Part shown: piece by piece, positions 24,329-37,558 of the stretch | How positions within the stretch are numbered: the first letter of the stretch is position 1 | How the letters are laid out: each line of letters starts with the position of its first letter | Program-made: the position numbers and the translations under genes | Assembly: GCA_964036045.1 (NCBI GenBank) | Contig: OZ038383.1 | Location: 64,547,725 to 64,611,724 of the forward strand | Reading direction: 5' to 3' | From: Eutreptiella sp. 'Long Island Sound 2002' | Taxonomy: Eukaryota > Euglenozoa > Euglenophyceae > Eutreptiales > Eutreptiaceae | DNA: 64,000 bases | Notes under the pieces: generated by a model | What the model saw: only the letters and a program-made list of their open reading frames with translations | Told to the model about the DNA's origin: nothing | Database searches by the model: none

Positions 24329-26430
24329 TCACCCCATGCCCGGAGCCCACAAATACCTGATTGCAGATGCACCACACCTCTTGCTTCTCCTCTTCCTCCT
24401 CCTCCACGTCTCAACTTCTTCACCGGCCTTCTCCTTGCCCTTGGTCTTCGGCTTGGACTTCTTCTTTCTTGAGACGGTCTTGAATGGCCACCACTTCACC
24501 CAACCGTAGCTCTCCGCCAGTGCAACATCCATGAGGTGGTGCTTGTGTCCAAGTGCAAACCAATGCAAAACCCCGCCAATTGTGGCATCGGTCGAAGCCA
24601 AAGCAACACCACCAATCAAACCCCGCGAAACCACCAATGAACCGGGGGGACAAGCAACGAAAGTCCCATCCGAGCCCATAAAAGGCAAGGGGTTAGCATG
24701 CATTTGCCGCAATGGGCACTGCTCGTACGCAGGGTGACCCTCAACCCCAACTCGAAGGGGGCTTGGGGACAAATTTCATGAATTGCAAAAAAAGTAGCCC
24801 CATCAACGGGCATGTAGAACTGCATTGGGGCCGGACAACGACCCCATGCAACACGACTGTGTTGCGTCATTGTCTCACCCTCATTCCAAGCGCTCTCCTG
24901 TCAGGCACCACACTGACCCTCCGCGGCATGGGTGGCACACAATGGCACGTGACCACATGTAACACAAAAAACTGTGGTAGCATCTGTCACATCCAACAAC
25001 ACCTCACAACTAACTGCACGACAAGTGGCATGAGGGCCTTGAGACCCTTCGGGGGATGCGGCCGCTTTGCTGGCCCAAGGGGGAACAACAACAGGGGAAG
25101 TGTTGTTAATTGTAGCCGAACCTGGAGGTACCAACCGAAATGAAACCAAAAACACAGGGCCGGGGGTTAGTGGTAGGGCAAATACCTCCGCGATGCACAG
25201 TCAGTGCATTGCCCAACCACACATCCCCGATGTCCAATGGGGCCAATGGGGCCTCCATCCAAGGGTCTGGGAGGCCCGTGCATGTGTGATGCATCCACGA
25301 AATCCCCAGCACAACCATCATCGGATGTGGGGCGGAACATCGGGAACAAGCAAATAACATGGTGTTGGTCCGGACCGGTAACATGGCTGAGGTTAATGTC
25401 ACGGTGCCAACACTCTGTTTTTTCCACATCCACTGTACCGGCCTTCACCACAATAAAGGTGATAACATTCACAACCGGACAGTTCCAACCCAAATGAGTC
25501 TCCAAGTGGGGTATGAGGACCTCCCTTGCGAAACTGTACATTGCACCCCCCTCCGGTGGAGTGAATGTGTGGCGGGTTTCAGTGTCCCCTGCACGAGTCT
25601 CGGAGGGCCAATCCTCATTAAAAAAATTTAGCCCCGCATCCTCCCTAATTTCCCCATACTCATCCTTCTCCATCCTTCTCCATCCTTATGCATCCAGTCG
25701 ACAGAAATGAAGCCAGTTTGAAAAGCATGGCCCCATTGCTTGAAATCCTTGACGTCGTCGACATGACGATGATCGACGACGTCAACAGGGATGGAGACAC
25801 GATGGTGTTCAACACCAAAATAGGGGGTAGTGGTGAGGGGGAAGAAAAGGGAGGGGTGCATCCGTGTACCCTTGTACCAGGTGGGGAGGGTGTGGCACTC
25901 CAAATTGGCATGCCAGGACCATGGCGATTGGGAGTGGAGGGAGTAGAGGGGGGCGGTGTCCTCCCAATGCCCCCGCCGCACTTGCTGGGCCTTGCACTCC
26001 CATTTGCGCCAGCCAGCGGCCACCTCCCCCGAGACATGAATCCCCGGAGTGCCATCCGGCATCTCCCATTCCCTCAGATAGAAACTCATCCCCCTATTTG
26101 GTCCTCCACAGCTTTTTGTAACGTGCTCCACGACAGCGCGGGCATCCGTGTCATGGAGCTGCAGCACAATAGCTTGCAGGTTAGGGTTGTTGTCAAACTA
26201 CGACAACAAAGGGTGAGTGAGGCTGTGGGGTTGGGCAACGCCGGGTTGTGTTACCTTCACCAGGGCCACAGGGGTGTCCCAGGTGGACCAAGCACAATTC
26301 TCAAGAGAAGCCCAAGACACGGTGCGTGTGCTGTCAGGCTGTACACACCTCTGTGCACTGTGCAAAGAGCTACAGCATCGGCCCACTTCTTCAACAAGGC
26401 ATGAGTGCCCACATCAGTCATGGTGCCACA
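24329..26430 (-). pseudogene. 2OG-Fe(II) oxygenase-like gene, multi-exon, possibly broken
   Basis: Minus-strand coding blocks run from ATG near 26430 through 26360-26200, 26180-25640, 25673-25167, 25080-24901, 24870-24680 and 24680-24329 (TGA). They join by probable introns or frameshifts that I cannot all fix. The block at 25673-25167 has ECWHRDINL, a His-x-Asp as in Fe(II)/2OG oxygenases. About 30 residues later comes AGDFVDASHMHGPP, where a second His could complete the metal site. The 25080-24901 block has CxxxC and CxxC pairs (CRAVSC, CVTCG) like a zinc ribbon. The C-terminus is strongly basic (SRKKKSKPKTKGK). It ends where the 600-bp repeat array begins. Substrate unknown; the fold assignment is tentative. 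Confidence 0.4.
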
Positions 26431-26654
26431 AAAAGAGGGCACGGGAGAGCAAGAAGCAACATAATATGGATTCGAAAGGACACATATGGAGACATACATT
26501 GCAATCATGAGTGAAGTATGAGCCTAGATTGGTTTCAAGTGGTGTGCAATTGTTTGGCAAAGGCAAAGCATGGAACAAGGTGGGCACAAAAGGCACAACA
26601 ATGGAATTTTTCAACTTGAAACAACCACGTGGTGCAAACAAATACCCCCAGTAT

Positions 26655-26690
26655 AAGGCCGTATACTCGAAGTATACGGCCGTATATGTA
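26655..26690. repeat. left-tip palindromes of element A
   Basis: Two overlapping copies of the 16-bp palindrome GTATACGGCCGTATAC (the first degenerate) lie just inside the left tip. Three copies lie at 44937-45012 inside the right tip. They are a plausible subterminal binding site for the transposase. Confidence 0.75.
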
Positions 26691-26713
26691 ACTACGAAGC
26701 GAGCCCCGGATAC

Positions 26714-27427
26714 TGTACATTCGCCAACTCCTGGTCAACTCCATGTCGAGAGCATTCAACTTGCTTGTACTTGTGCACTGTGTTGTTGCTACGCCTTGTG
26801 CATGAAACGTGAGGAACTATGTATATTTTACAGCTTATGGGTGCGTTGCTTTGTTGTTATGTTGCAACATGTGGGTTTTTTGGGTGGAAGCCAACTTTTT
26901 GGAAGCCAAGTCAGAGTTGGCGCGCCAACTTGGCACTTGGCGCGCGCCAAGTCCGGTTTTGGCGCGCGCCAAGTCCGGTTTTGGCACGCGCCAGTTACTG
27001 CCCCATTCTTCCTGTTTGTTTGCACCCCGTGCCCCTTACACCCTTCATGCATTCCCTTTGCCTTCTAGGCATCTCACCACTTTATTCTTCTGATGCCTGC
27101 AAAGCAACCCAAGAAGGGCAAGGGGAAGAAGGTGACAGTCGTCGCTGACCCCACGTCTGCCCCACCCCCCAGCCCCCGCTGCAGCACCTAACCCCGAGGT
27201 GCAGGCCGTGCTCGACGCCCACATCGCCAACGTCGGCTCGGAGCACTTCCCCGCGGGCTATTTTCCCATCCCCTACACCCTCACCCCCCCGGACGCCGAA
27301 TCCTTCCCCCAGCCCCCCCCCCTCCGCCAACCCGTGGAGGCCGCCCTCTTCGGCCAGTGGGACCAGCCGGGCAATCCCTACTTGGTCTGGCGAATTGACG
27401 CCACCCGCGTCAACTTCGCCCTGACCA
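26714..27427 (+). repeat. direct repeat, left copy, with 5' end of gene A
   Basis: About 713 bp nearly identical to 36847-37558. It holds the upstream region, a GGCGCGCC-palindrome array (26925-26996) and the first ~110 codons of gene A (ATG 27093). Copy 2 differs by two small indels near the palindromes. The left copy of gene A stops matching at 27427, where unrelated GC-rich DNA begins, so it is a truncated 5' fragment. Both copies share the same apparent frameshift in the C-run near codon 25. Confidence 0.9.
26925..26996. promoter_or_regulatory. TTGGCGCGCGCCAA array upstream of gene A (copy 1)
   Basis: Four adjacent palindromes, 12-14 bp, alternate with spacers of AGTCCGGTTT type, about 100 bp upstream of the gene A start. 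The duplicate at 37050-37132 has three to four. The position matches the palindrome array upstream of gene A in element B. A regulatory or transposase-binding role is inferred. Confidence 0.6.
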
Positions 27428-28139
27428 AGGGGATTCCGACGGGGAGCAACCACCAGCCAGGCGGAAAGCACGAAAGAGGGACAAGCGCACGGAGAGCCGA
27501 GAGGCGGAAGGCCAACGAAGCAAACAACGCACAGCGCCGAGGCCCAGGGCACCCGGGGCCGGAAACCAGAGAAAGCCGGAGACAACGGGGGCGCACAAGG
27601 GAAGAAGGGAAAAAAAAAAAAAAAAAACACCACCAAGGCACCAAAAAGGAGCGCCAAAAACCGCGAGACACAAAAAGGGAGGGGGGGGGGGGGGGGCACC
27701 ACCAAGAGCAGCCAACGGCCAAGCGGGAGACACAAACGAGGCGCGAGCGCACGAAGAGCCAGGCAGCGGGAGGCCGAGAAAAACAACCAAAGCACAGCGC
27801 CAAGGCAACGAGGAACGGCAAGGGCAGCGGGAGAGAGGGGGGCAACCCCAGCCCGGAGGGGGCCGAGCAAAGCAAAAAGACAAAGCGGCCAAAGGAAAAG
27901 GTGAGGCGCACCACAACGCGCCCGGGAGGCCGGCCCGCCCGACCCGGCCACAAAGAGCAAGCACACGCACGCCAGCCGCCGTCCGGATGGACGAGTGCGC
28001 GCCCGGAGGGTACCCAGCCCCTGCCGGCTACGAACAGCCGCCGTCCGGATGGACGTGTGTGCGCCCGGAGGGTACCCAGCCCCTGCCGGCTACGACAGCC
28101 GCCGTCCGGATGGACGTGTGAGCGCCCCGCAGCGACGCC
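27428..28139. other. GC-rich insert flank with homopolymers and 61-bp triple repeat
   Basis: This stretch separates the truncated gene A from the 65-bp satellite. It includes a run of about 19 A (27608-27627), a run of about 16 G (27681-27697) and three ~61-bp units starting CAGCCGCCGTCCGGATGGAC at ~27973, 28033 and 28095. Long open frames cross it on both strands only because stops are rare at this composition. I recognise no protein. Confidence 0.6.
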
Positions 28140-31100
28140 CCGCACAGCAACACAACACACCGAGCGGGCACACCGGTGAACAGGAGCCAGGAGGCCCAGG
28201 ACGCCGCACACGCAACACAACACACCGAGCGGGCACACCGGTGAACAGGAGCCAGGAGGCCCAGGACGCCGCACACGCAACACAACACACCGAGCGGGCA
28301 CACCGGTGAACAGGAGCCGGGAGGCCCAGGACGCCGCACACGCAACACAACACACCGAGCGGGCACACCGGTGAACAGGAGCCAGGAGGCCCAGGACACC
28401 GCACACGCAACACAACACACCGAGCGGGCACACCGGTGAACAGGAGCCAAGAGGCCCAGGACACCGCACACGCAACACAACACACCGAGCGGGCACACCG
28501 GTGAACAGGAGCCGGGAGGCCCAGGACGCCGCACACGCAACACAACACACGGAGCGGGCACACCGGTGAACAGGAGCCAGGAGGCCCAGGACGCCGCACA
28601 CGCAACACAACACACCGAGCGGGCACACCGGTGAACAGGAGCCAGAAGGCCCAGGACGCCGCACACGCAGCACAACACACCGAGCGGGCACACCGGTGAA
28701 CAGGAGCCAGGAGGCCCAGGACGCCGCACACGCAACACAACACACCGAGCGGGCACACCGGTGAACAGGAGCGAGGAGGCCCAGGACGCCGCACACGCAA
28801 CACAACACACCGAGCGGGCACACCGGTGAACAGGAGCCAGGAGGCCCAGGACGCCGCACACCCAACACAACACACCGAGCGGGCACACCGGTGAACAGGA
28901 GCCAGGAGGCCCAGGACACCGCACACGCAACACAACACACCGAGCGGGCACACCGGTGAACAGGAGCCGGGAGGCCCAGGACGCCGCACACGCAACACAA
29001 CACACCGAGCGGGCACACCGGTGAACAGGAGCCAGGAGGCCCAGGACAGCGCACACCCAACACAACACACCGAGCGGGCACACCGGTGAACAGAAGCCGG
29101 GAGGCCCAGCACACCGCACACGCAACACAACACACCGAGCGGGCGCACCGGTGAACAGGAGCCAGGAGGCCCAGGACGCCGCACACGCAACACAACACAC
29201 CGAGCGGGCACACCGGTGAACAGGAGCAAGGAGGCCCAGGACGCCGCACACGCAACACAACACACCGAGCGGGCACACCGGTGAACAGGAGCCAGGAGGC
29301 CCAGGACGCCGCACACGCAACACAACACACCGAGCGGGCACACCGGTGAACAGGAGCCAGGAGGCCCAGGACACCGCACACGCAACACAACACACCGAGC
29401 GGGCACACCGGTGAACAGGAGCCAGGAGGCCCAGGACACCGCACACGCAACACAACACACCGAGCGGGCACACCGGTGAACAGGAGCCAGGAGGCCCAGG
29501 ACGCCGCACACGCAACACAACACACCGAGCGGGCTGACCGGTGAACAGGACCCAGGAGGCCCAGGACACCGCACACGCAACACAACACACCGAGCGGGCA
29601 CACCGGTGAACAGGAGCCGGGAGGCCCAGGACGCCGCACGCGCAACACAACACACCGAGCGGGCACACCGGTGAACAGAAGCCAGGAGGCCCAGGACGCC
29701 GCACACGCAACACAACACACCGAGCGGGCACACCGGTGAACAGGACCCAGGAGGCCCAGGACACCGCACACCCAACACAACACACCGAGCGGGCACACCG
29801 GTGAACAGAAGCCGGGAGGCCCAGGACACCGCACACGCAACACAACACACCGAGCGGGCACACCGGTGAACAGGAGCCAGGAGGCCCAGGACACCGCACA
29901 CGCAACACAACACACCGAGCGGGCACACCGGTGAACAGGAGCCAGGAGGCCCAGGACGCCGCACACGCAACACAACACACCGAGCGGGCACACCGGTGAA
30001 CAGGACCCAGGAGGCCCAGGACACCGCACACCCAACACAACACACCGAGCGGGCACACCGGTGAACAGGGGCCGGGAGGCCCAGGACACCGCACACGCAA
30101 CACAACACACCGAGCGGGCGCACCGGTGAACAGGAGCCGGGAGGCCTAGGACACCGCACACGCAACACAACACACCGAGCAGGCACACCAGTGAACAGGA
30201 GCCGGGAGGCCCAGGACACCGCACACGCAAAACAACACACCGAGCGGGCACACCGGTGAACAGGAGCCGGGAGGCCCAGGACACCGCACACGCAACGCAA
30301 CACACCGAGCGGGCACACCGGTGAACAGGAGCCGGGAGGCCCAGGACACCGCACAGGCAACACAACACACCGAGCGGGCACACCGGTGAACAGGAGCCAG
30401 GAGGCCCAGGACACCGCACACGCAACACAACACACCGAGCGGGCACACCGGTGAACAGGAGCCGGGAGGCCCAGGACGCCGCACACGCAACACAAAACAC
30501 CGAGCGGGCACACCGGTGAACAGAAGCCGGGAGGCCCAGCACACCGCACACGCAACACAACACACCGAGCGGGCGCACCGGTGAACAGGAGCCGGGAGGC
30601 CCAGGACGCCGCACACGCAACACAACACACCGAGCGGGCACACCGGTGAACAGGAGCCAGGAGGCCCAGGACACCGCACACGCAACACAACACACCGAGC
30701 GGGCACACCGGTGAACAGGAGCCAGGAGGCCCAGGACGCCGCACACGCAACACAACACACCGAGCGGGCACACCGGTGAACAGGAGCCAGGAGGCCCAGG
30801 ACACCGCACACGCAACACAACACACCGAGCGGGCACACCGGTGAACAGGAGCCAGGAGGCCCAGGACAGCGCACACGCAACACAACACACCGAGCGGGCA
30901 CACCGGTGAACAGGAGCCAGGAGGCCCAGGACGCCGCACACGCAACACAACACACCGAGCGGGCACACCGGTGAACAGGACCCAGGAGGCCCAGGACACC
31001 GCACACGCAACACAACACACCGAGCGACCACACCGGTGAACAGGAGCCGGGAGGCCCAGGACGCCGCACGCGCAACACAACACACCGAGCGGGCACACCG

Positions 31101-34100
31101 GTGAACAGAAGCCAGGAGGCCCAGGACACCGCACACGCAACACAACACACCGAGCGGGCACACCGGTGAACAGGAGCCAGGAGGCCCAGGACACCGCACA
31201 CGCAACACAACACACCGAGCGGGCACACCGGTGAACAGGAGCCAGGAGGCCCAGGACGCCGCACACGCAACACAACACACCGAGCGGGCACACCGGTGAA
31301 CAGGACCCAGGAGGCCCAGGACACCGCACACCCAACACAACACACCGAGCGGGCACACCGGTGAACAGGGGCCGGGAGGCCCAGGACACCGCACACGCAA
31401 CACAACACACCGAGCGGGCGCACCGGTGAACAGGAGCCGGGAGGCCTAGGACACCGCACACGCAACACAACACACCGAGCAGGCACACCGGTGAACAGGA
31501 GCCGGGAGGCCCAGGACACCGCACACGCAAAACAACACACCGAGCGGGCACACCGGTGAACAGGAGCCGGGAGGCCCAGGACACCGCACACGCAACGCAA
31601 CACACCGAGCGGGCACACCGGTGAACAGGAGCCGGGAGGCCCAGGACACCGCACAGGCAACACAACACACCGAGCGGGCACACCGGTGAACAGGAGCCAG
31701 GAGGCCCAGGACACCGCACACGCAACACAACACACCGAGCGGGCACACCGGTGAACAGGAGCCGGGAGGCCCAGGACGCCGCACACGCAACACAAAACAC
31801 CGAGCGGGCACACCGGTGAACAGAAGCCAGGAGGCCCAGGACACCGCACACCCAACACAACACACCGAGCGGGCACACCGGTGAACAGAAGCCGGGAGGC
31901 CCAGGACACCGCACACGCAACACAACACACCGAGCGGGCACACCGGTGAACAGGAGCCAGGAGGCCCAGGACACCGCACACGCAACACAACACACCGAGC
32001 GGGCACACCGGTGAACAGGAGCCAGGAGGCCCAGGACGCCGCACACGCAACACAACACACCGAGCGGGCACACCAGTGAACAGGACCCAGGAGGCCCAGG
32101 ACACCGCACACCCAACACAACACACCGAGCGGGCACACCGGTGAACAGGGGCCGGGAGGCCCAGGACACCGCACACGCAACACAACACACCGAGCGGGCG
32201 CACCGGTGAACAGGAGCCGGGAGGCCTAGGACACCGCACACGCAACACAACACACCGAGCAGGCACACCGGTGAACAGGAGCCGGGAGGCCGAGGACACC
32301 GCACACGCAAAACAACACACCGAGCGGGCACACCGGTGAACAGGAGCCGGGAGGCCCAGGACACCGCACACGCAACGCAACACACCGGGCGGGCACACCG
32401 GTGAACAGGAGCCGGGAGGCCCAAGACACCGCACAGGCAACACAACACACCGAGCGGGCACACCGGTGAACAGGAGCCAGGAGGCCCAGGACACCGCACA
32501 CGCAACACAACACACCGAGCGGGCACACCGGTGAACAGGAGCCGGGAGGCCCAGGACGCCGCACACGCAACACAAAACACCGAGCGGGCACACCGGTGAA
32601 CAGAAGCCGGGAGGCCCAGCACACCGCACACGCAACACAACACACCGAGCGGGCGCACCGGTGAACAGGAGCCGGGAGGCCCAGGACGCCGCACACGCAA
32701 CACAACACACCGAGCGGGCACACCGGTGAACAGGAGCCAGGAGGCCCAGGACACCGCACACGCAACACAACACACCGAGCGGGCACACCGGTGAACAGGA
32801 GCCAGGAGGCCCAGGACGCCGCACACGCAACACAACACACCGAGCGGGCACACCGGTGAACAGGAGCCAGGAGGCCCAGGACACCGCACACGCAACACAA
32901 CACACCGAGCGGGCACACCGGTGAACAGGAGCCAGGAGGCCCAGGACACCGCACACGCAACACAACACACCGAGCGGGCACACCGGTGAACAGGAGCCAG
33001 GAGGCCCAGGACGCCGCACAGGCAACACAACACACCGAGCGGGCACACCGGTGAACAGGACCCAGGAGGCCCAGGACACCGCACACGCAACACAACACAC
33101 CGAGCGGCCACACCGGTGAACAGGAGCCGGGAGGCCCAGGACGCCGCACACGCAACACAACACACCGAGCGGGCACACCGGTGAACAGGACCCAGGAGGC
33201 CCAGGACACCGCACACCCAACACAACACACCGAGCGGGCACACCGGTGAACAGGGGCCGGGAGGCCCAGGACACCGCACACGCAACACAACACACCGAGC
33301 GGGCGCACCGGTGAACAGGAGCCGGGAGGCCTAGGACACCGCACACGCAACACAACACACCGAGCAGGCACACCGGTGAACAGGAGCCGGGAGGCCCAGG
33401 ACACCGCACACGCAAAACAACACACCGAGCGGGCACACCGGTGAACAGGAGCCGGGAGGCCCAGGACACCGCACACGCAACGCAACACACCGAGCGGGCA
33501 CACCGGTGAACAGGAGCCGGGAGGCCCAGGACACCGCACAGGCAACACAACACACCGAGCGGGCACACCGGTGAACAGGAGCCAGGAGGCCCAGGACACC
33601 GCACACGCAACACAACACACCGAGCGGGCACACCGGTGAACAGGAGCCGGGAGGCCCAGGACGCCGCACACGCAACACAAAACACCGAGCGGGCACACCG
33701 GTGAACAGAAGCCAGGAGGCCCAGGACACCGCACACCCAACACAACACACCGAGCGGGCACACCGGTGAACAGAAGCCGGGAGGCCCAGGACACCGCACA
33801 CGCAACACAACACACCGAGCGGGCACACCGGTGAACAGGAGCCAGGAGGCCCAGGACACCGCACACGCAACACAACACACCGAGCGGGCACACCGGTGAA
33901 CAGGAGCCAGGAGGCCCAGGACGCCGCACACGCAACACAACACACCGAGCGGGCACACCAGTGAACAGGACCCAGGAGGCCCAGGACACCGCACACCCAA
34001 CACAACACACCGAGCGGGCACACCGGTGAACAGGGGCCGGGAGGCCCAGGACACCGCACACGCAACACAACACACCGAGCGGGCGCACCGGTGAACAGGA

Positions 34101-36270
34101 GCCGGGAGGCCTAGGACACCGCACACGCAACACAACACACCGAGCAGGCACACCGGTGAACAGGAGCCGGGAGGCCGAGGACACCGCACACGCAAAACAA
34201 CACACCGAGCGGGCACACCGGTGAACAGGAGCCGGGAGGCCCAGGACACCGCACACGCAACGCAACACACCGGGCGGGCACACCGGTGAACAGGAGCCGG
34301 GAGGCCCAAGACACCGCACAGGCAACACAACACACCGAGCGGGCACACCGGTGAACAGGAGCCAGGAGGCCCAGGACACCGCACACGCAACACAACACAC
34401 CGAGCGGGCACACCGGTGAACAGGAGCCGGGAGGCCCAGGACGCCGCACACGCAACACAAAACACCGAGCGGGCACACCGGTGAACAGAAGCCGGGAGGC
34501 CCAGCACACCGCACACGCAACACAACACACCGAGCGGGCGCACCGGTGAACAGGAGCCGGGAGGCCCAGGACGCCGCACACGCAACACAACACACCGAGC
34601 GGGCACACCGGTGATCAGGAGCCAGGAGGCCCAGGACACCGCACACGCAACACAACACACCGAGCGGGCACACCGGTGAACAGGAGCCAGGAGGCCCAGG
34701 ACGCCGCACACGCAACACAACACACCGAGCGGGCACACCGGTGAACAGGAGCCAGGAGGCCCAGGACACCGCACACGCAACACAACACACCGAGCGGGCA
34801 CACCGGTGAACAGGAGCCAGGAGGCCCAGGACACCGCACACGCAACACAACACACCGAGCGGGCACACCGGTGAACAGGAGCCAGGAGGCCCAGGACACC
34901 GCACACGCAACACAACACACCGAGCGGGCACACCGGTGAACAGGAGCCAGGAGGCCCAGGACGCCGCACACGCAACACAACACACCGAGCGGGCACACCG
35001 GTGAACAGGACCCAGGAGGCCCAGGACACCGCACACCCAACACAACACACCGAGCGGGCACACCGGTGAACAGGGGCCGGGAGGCCCAGGACACCGCACA
35101 CGCAACACAACACACCGAGCGGGCGCACCGGTGAACAGGAGCCGGGAGGCCTAGGACACCGCACACGCAACACAACACACCGAGCAGGCACACCGGTGAA
35201 CAGGAGCCGGGAGGCCCAGGACACCGCACACGCAAAACAACACACCGAGCGGGCACACCGGTGAACAGGAGCCGGGAGGCCCAGGACACCGCACACGCAA
35301 CGCAACACACCGAGCGGGCACACCGGTGAACAGGAGCCGGGAGGCCCAGGACACCGCACAGGCAACACAACACACCGAGCGGGCACACCGGTGAACAGGA
35401 GCCAGGAGGCCCAGGACACCGCACACGCAACACAACACACCGAGCGGGCACACCGGTGAACAGGAGCCGGGAGGCCCAGGACGCCGCACACGCAACACAA
35501 AAGACCGAGCGGGCACACCGGTGAACAGAAGCCGGGAGGCCCAGGACACCGCACACGCAACACAACACACCGAGCGGGCGCACCGGTGAACAGGAGCCGG
35601 GAGGCCCAGGACACCGCACACGCAACACAACACACCGAGCGGGCACACCGGTGAACAGGAGCCGGGAAGCCCAGGACACCGCACACGCAACACAACACAC
35701 CGAGCGGGCACACCGGTGAACAGGAGCCGGGAGGCCCAGGACACCGCACACACAACACAACACACCGAGCGGGCGCACCGGTGAACAGGAGCCGGGAGGC
35801 CCAGGACACCGCACACGCAACACACCACACCGAGCGGGCACACCGGTGAACAGGAGCCGGGAGGCCCAGGACACCGCACACGCAACACAACACACCGAGC
35901 GGGCGCACCGGTGAACAGGAGCTGGGAGGCCCAGGACACCGCACACGCAACACAACACACCGAGCGGGCACACCGGTGAACAGGAGCCGGGAGGCCCAGG
36001 ACACCGCACACGCAACACAACACACCGAGCGGGCACACCGGTGAACAGGAGCCGGGAGGCCCAGGACACCGCACACGCAACACAACACACCGAGCGGGCG
36101 CACCGGTGAACAGGAGCCGGGAGGCCCAGGACACCGCACACGCCACACACCACACCGAGCGGGCACACCGGTGAACAGGAGCCGGGAGGCCCAGGACACC
36201 GCACACCCGACACAACACACCGAGCGGGCACACCGGTGAACAGGAGCCGGGAGGCCCAAGACACCGCACA
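28140..36270. repeat. 65-bp satellite, 125 units
   Basis: The unit contains CGAGCGGGCACACCGGTGAA. CGAGC occurs at 28161 and at 36221, exactly 124 periods of 65 bp apart, so there is no net indel over 8 kb. Variation is point substitution only. The marker GAGGCCTAGG occurs at 30141, 31441, 32221, 33326, 34106 and 35146, at spacings of 20, 12, 17, 12 and 16 units, showing higher-order repeats (a ~29-unit, 1,885-bp period is clear). Because 65 is not divisible by three and the minus strand lacks stops, minus-strand frames of up to ~2,000 codons exist, but they only translate the satellite. Confidence 0.97.
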
Positions 36271-36846
36271 CACGTAGGGCGGTCGGGGGACAGGAAAGAA
36301 GCAACACCCCATGGGTCGGACACACTGGGGCGACCCAGCCGACCCACCGGGCCAGTGGCAGGAGCGGTACTCCAAGGCTGCTGGTCCGAGCCCGGCCAGG
36401 CTGCAACGGGGACCATGGCAAACGTCACCCGGAGCCATGGATGCAACCGGTGACAGGCGAGCCGGTACACAGTCCAGGAGGGGGTCGCCTGCCAAGCGGA
36501 GCGGCCCCGCAACTCAAGCCACAAGGGTGAGGCGGTCGTACCGTAGACAAGCGGGAGCAATACCCCTTGTGGTGAGAGATACTCCACACGGCTGGGCAAC
36601 CCCCAGAGCTGCCGCCCGAAGGAGGGGGCATGTGGCCCTACTCATGGACACATGTGGGGACACCCTCCCACCTGGGACACATGGACTGGGTGGCCGCGAC
36701 AATGCCTTCCCAAGCACATGCGGGAGCGGCTCAAGAGGCACCTAACATAGGGCAGTGGGAGGAACAGGACGTCCCCTTGGTAAGACCTTCTTCCTGCACC
36801 GTCAAAGGAGGCATCCCGAGCTCCCGAAGATACCTACCTACCTACC
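36271..36846. other. unassigned interval between satellite and direct repeat
   Basis: GC-rich sequence with a 144-codon plus frame (36311-36745) of Arg/Gly/Pro-rich, low-information composition, not convincing as a gene. It ends in a CCTACCTACCTACC run directly before the right copy of the 713-bp direct repeat. Confidence 0.4.
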
Positions 36847-37558
36847 TGTACATTCGCCAACTCCTGGTCAACTCCATGTCGAGAGCATTCAACTTGCTTG
36901 TACTTGTGCACTGTGTTGTTGCTACGCCTTGTGCATGAAACGTGAGGAACTATGTATATTTTACAGCTTATGGGTGCGTTGCTTTGTTGTTATGTTGCAA
37001 TATGTGGGTTTTTTGGGTCGAAGCCAACTTTTTGGAAGCCAAGTCAGAGTTGGCGCGCCAACTTGGCACTTGGCGCGCCAAGTCCGGTTTTGGCGCGCGC
37101 CAAGTCCGGTTTTGGCGCGCGCCAGTTACTGCCCCATTCTTCCTGTTTGTTTGCACCCCGTGCCCCTTACACCCTTCATGCATTCCCTTTGCCTTCTAGG
37201 CATCTCACCACTTTATTCTTCTGATGCCTGCAAAGCAACCCAAGAAGGGCAAGGGGAAGAAGGTGACAGTCGTCGCTGACCCCACGTCTGCCGCACCCCC
37301 CAGCCCCCGCTGCAGCACCTAACCCCGAGGTGCAGGCCGTGCTCGACGCCCACATCGCCAACGTCGGCTCGGAGCACTTCCCCGCGGGCTATTTTCCCAT
37401 CCCCTACACCCTCACCCCCCCGGACGCCGAATCCTTCCCCCAGCCCCCCCCCCTCCGCCAACCCGTGGAGGCCGCCCTCTTCGGCCAGTGGGACCAGCCG
37501 GGCAATCCCTACTTGGTCTGGCGAATTGACGCCACCCGCGTCAACTTCGCCCTGACCA
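36847..37558 (+). repeat. direct repeat, right copy
   Basis: Near-identical copy of 26714-27427, offset by ~10,131 bp. This copy continues into the rest of gene A, so it is the one connected to the element body. It carries a GGCGCGCC-palindrome array (37050-37132) upstream of the ATG at 37224. Confidence 0.9.

Noticed and set aside
24712-25143. Plus-strand frame of 143 codons
   Set aside because: It is the shadow of the minus-strand oxygenase-like gene, whose blocks have better composition and motifs.
28140-36270. CRISPR-like regular repeat
   Set aside because: The 65-bp units are contiguous with no unique spacers; this is a satellite.
27378-36599. Minus-strand open frames of up to ~2,091 codons rich in Cys, Pro, Val and Leu
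   Set aside because: They are translations of the 65-bp satellite. All three minus frames are open because the unit lacks stops, and the same peptide pattern appears in each frame.
26714-37558. LTR retrotransposon with 713-bp LTRs
   Set aside because: The direct repeats contain the promoter and start of gene A from element A, lack TG...CA ends, and enclose no gag or pol.
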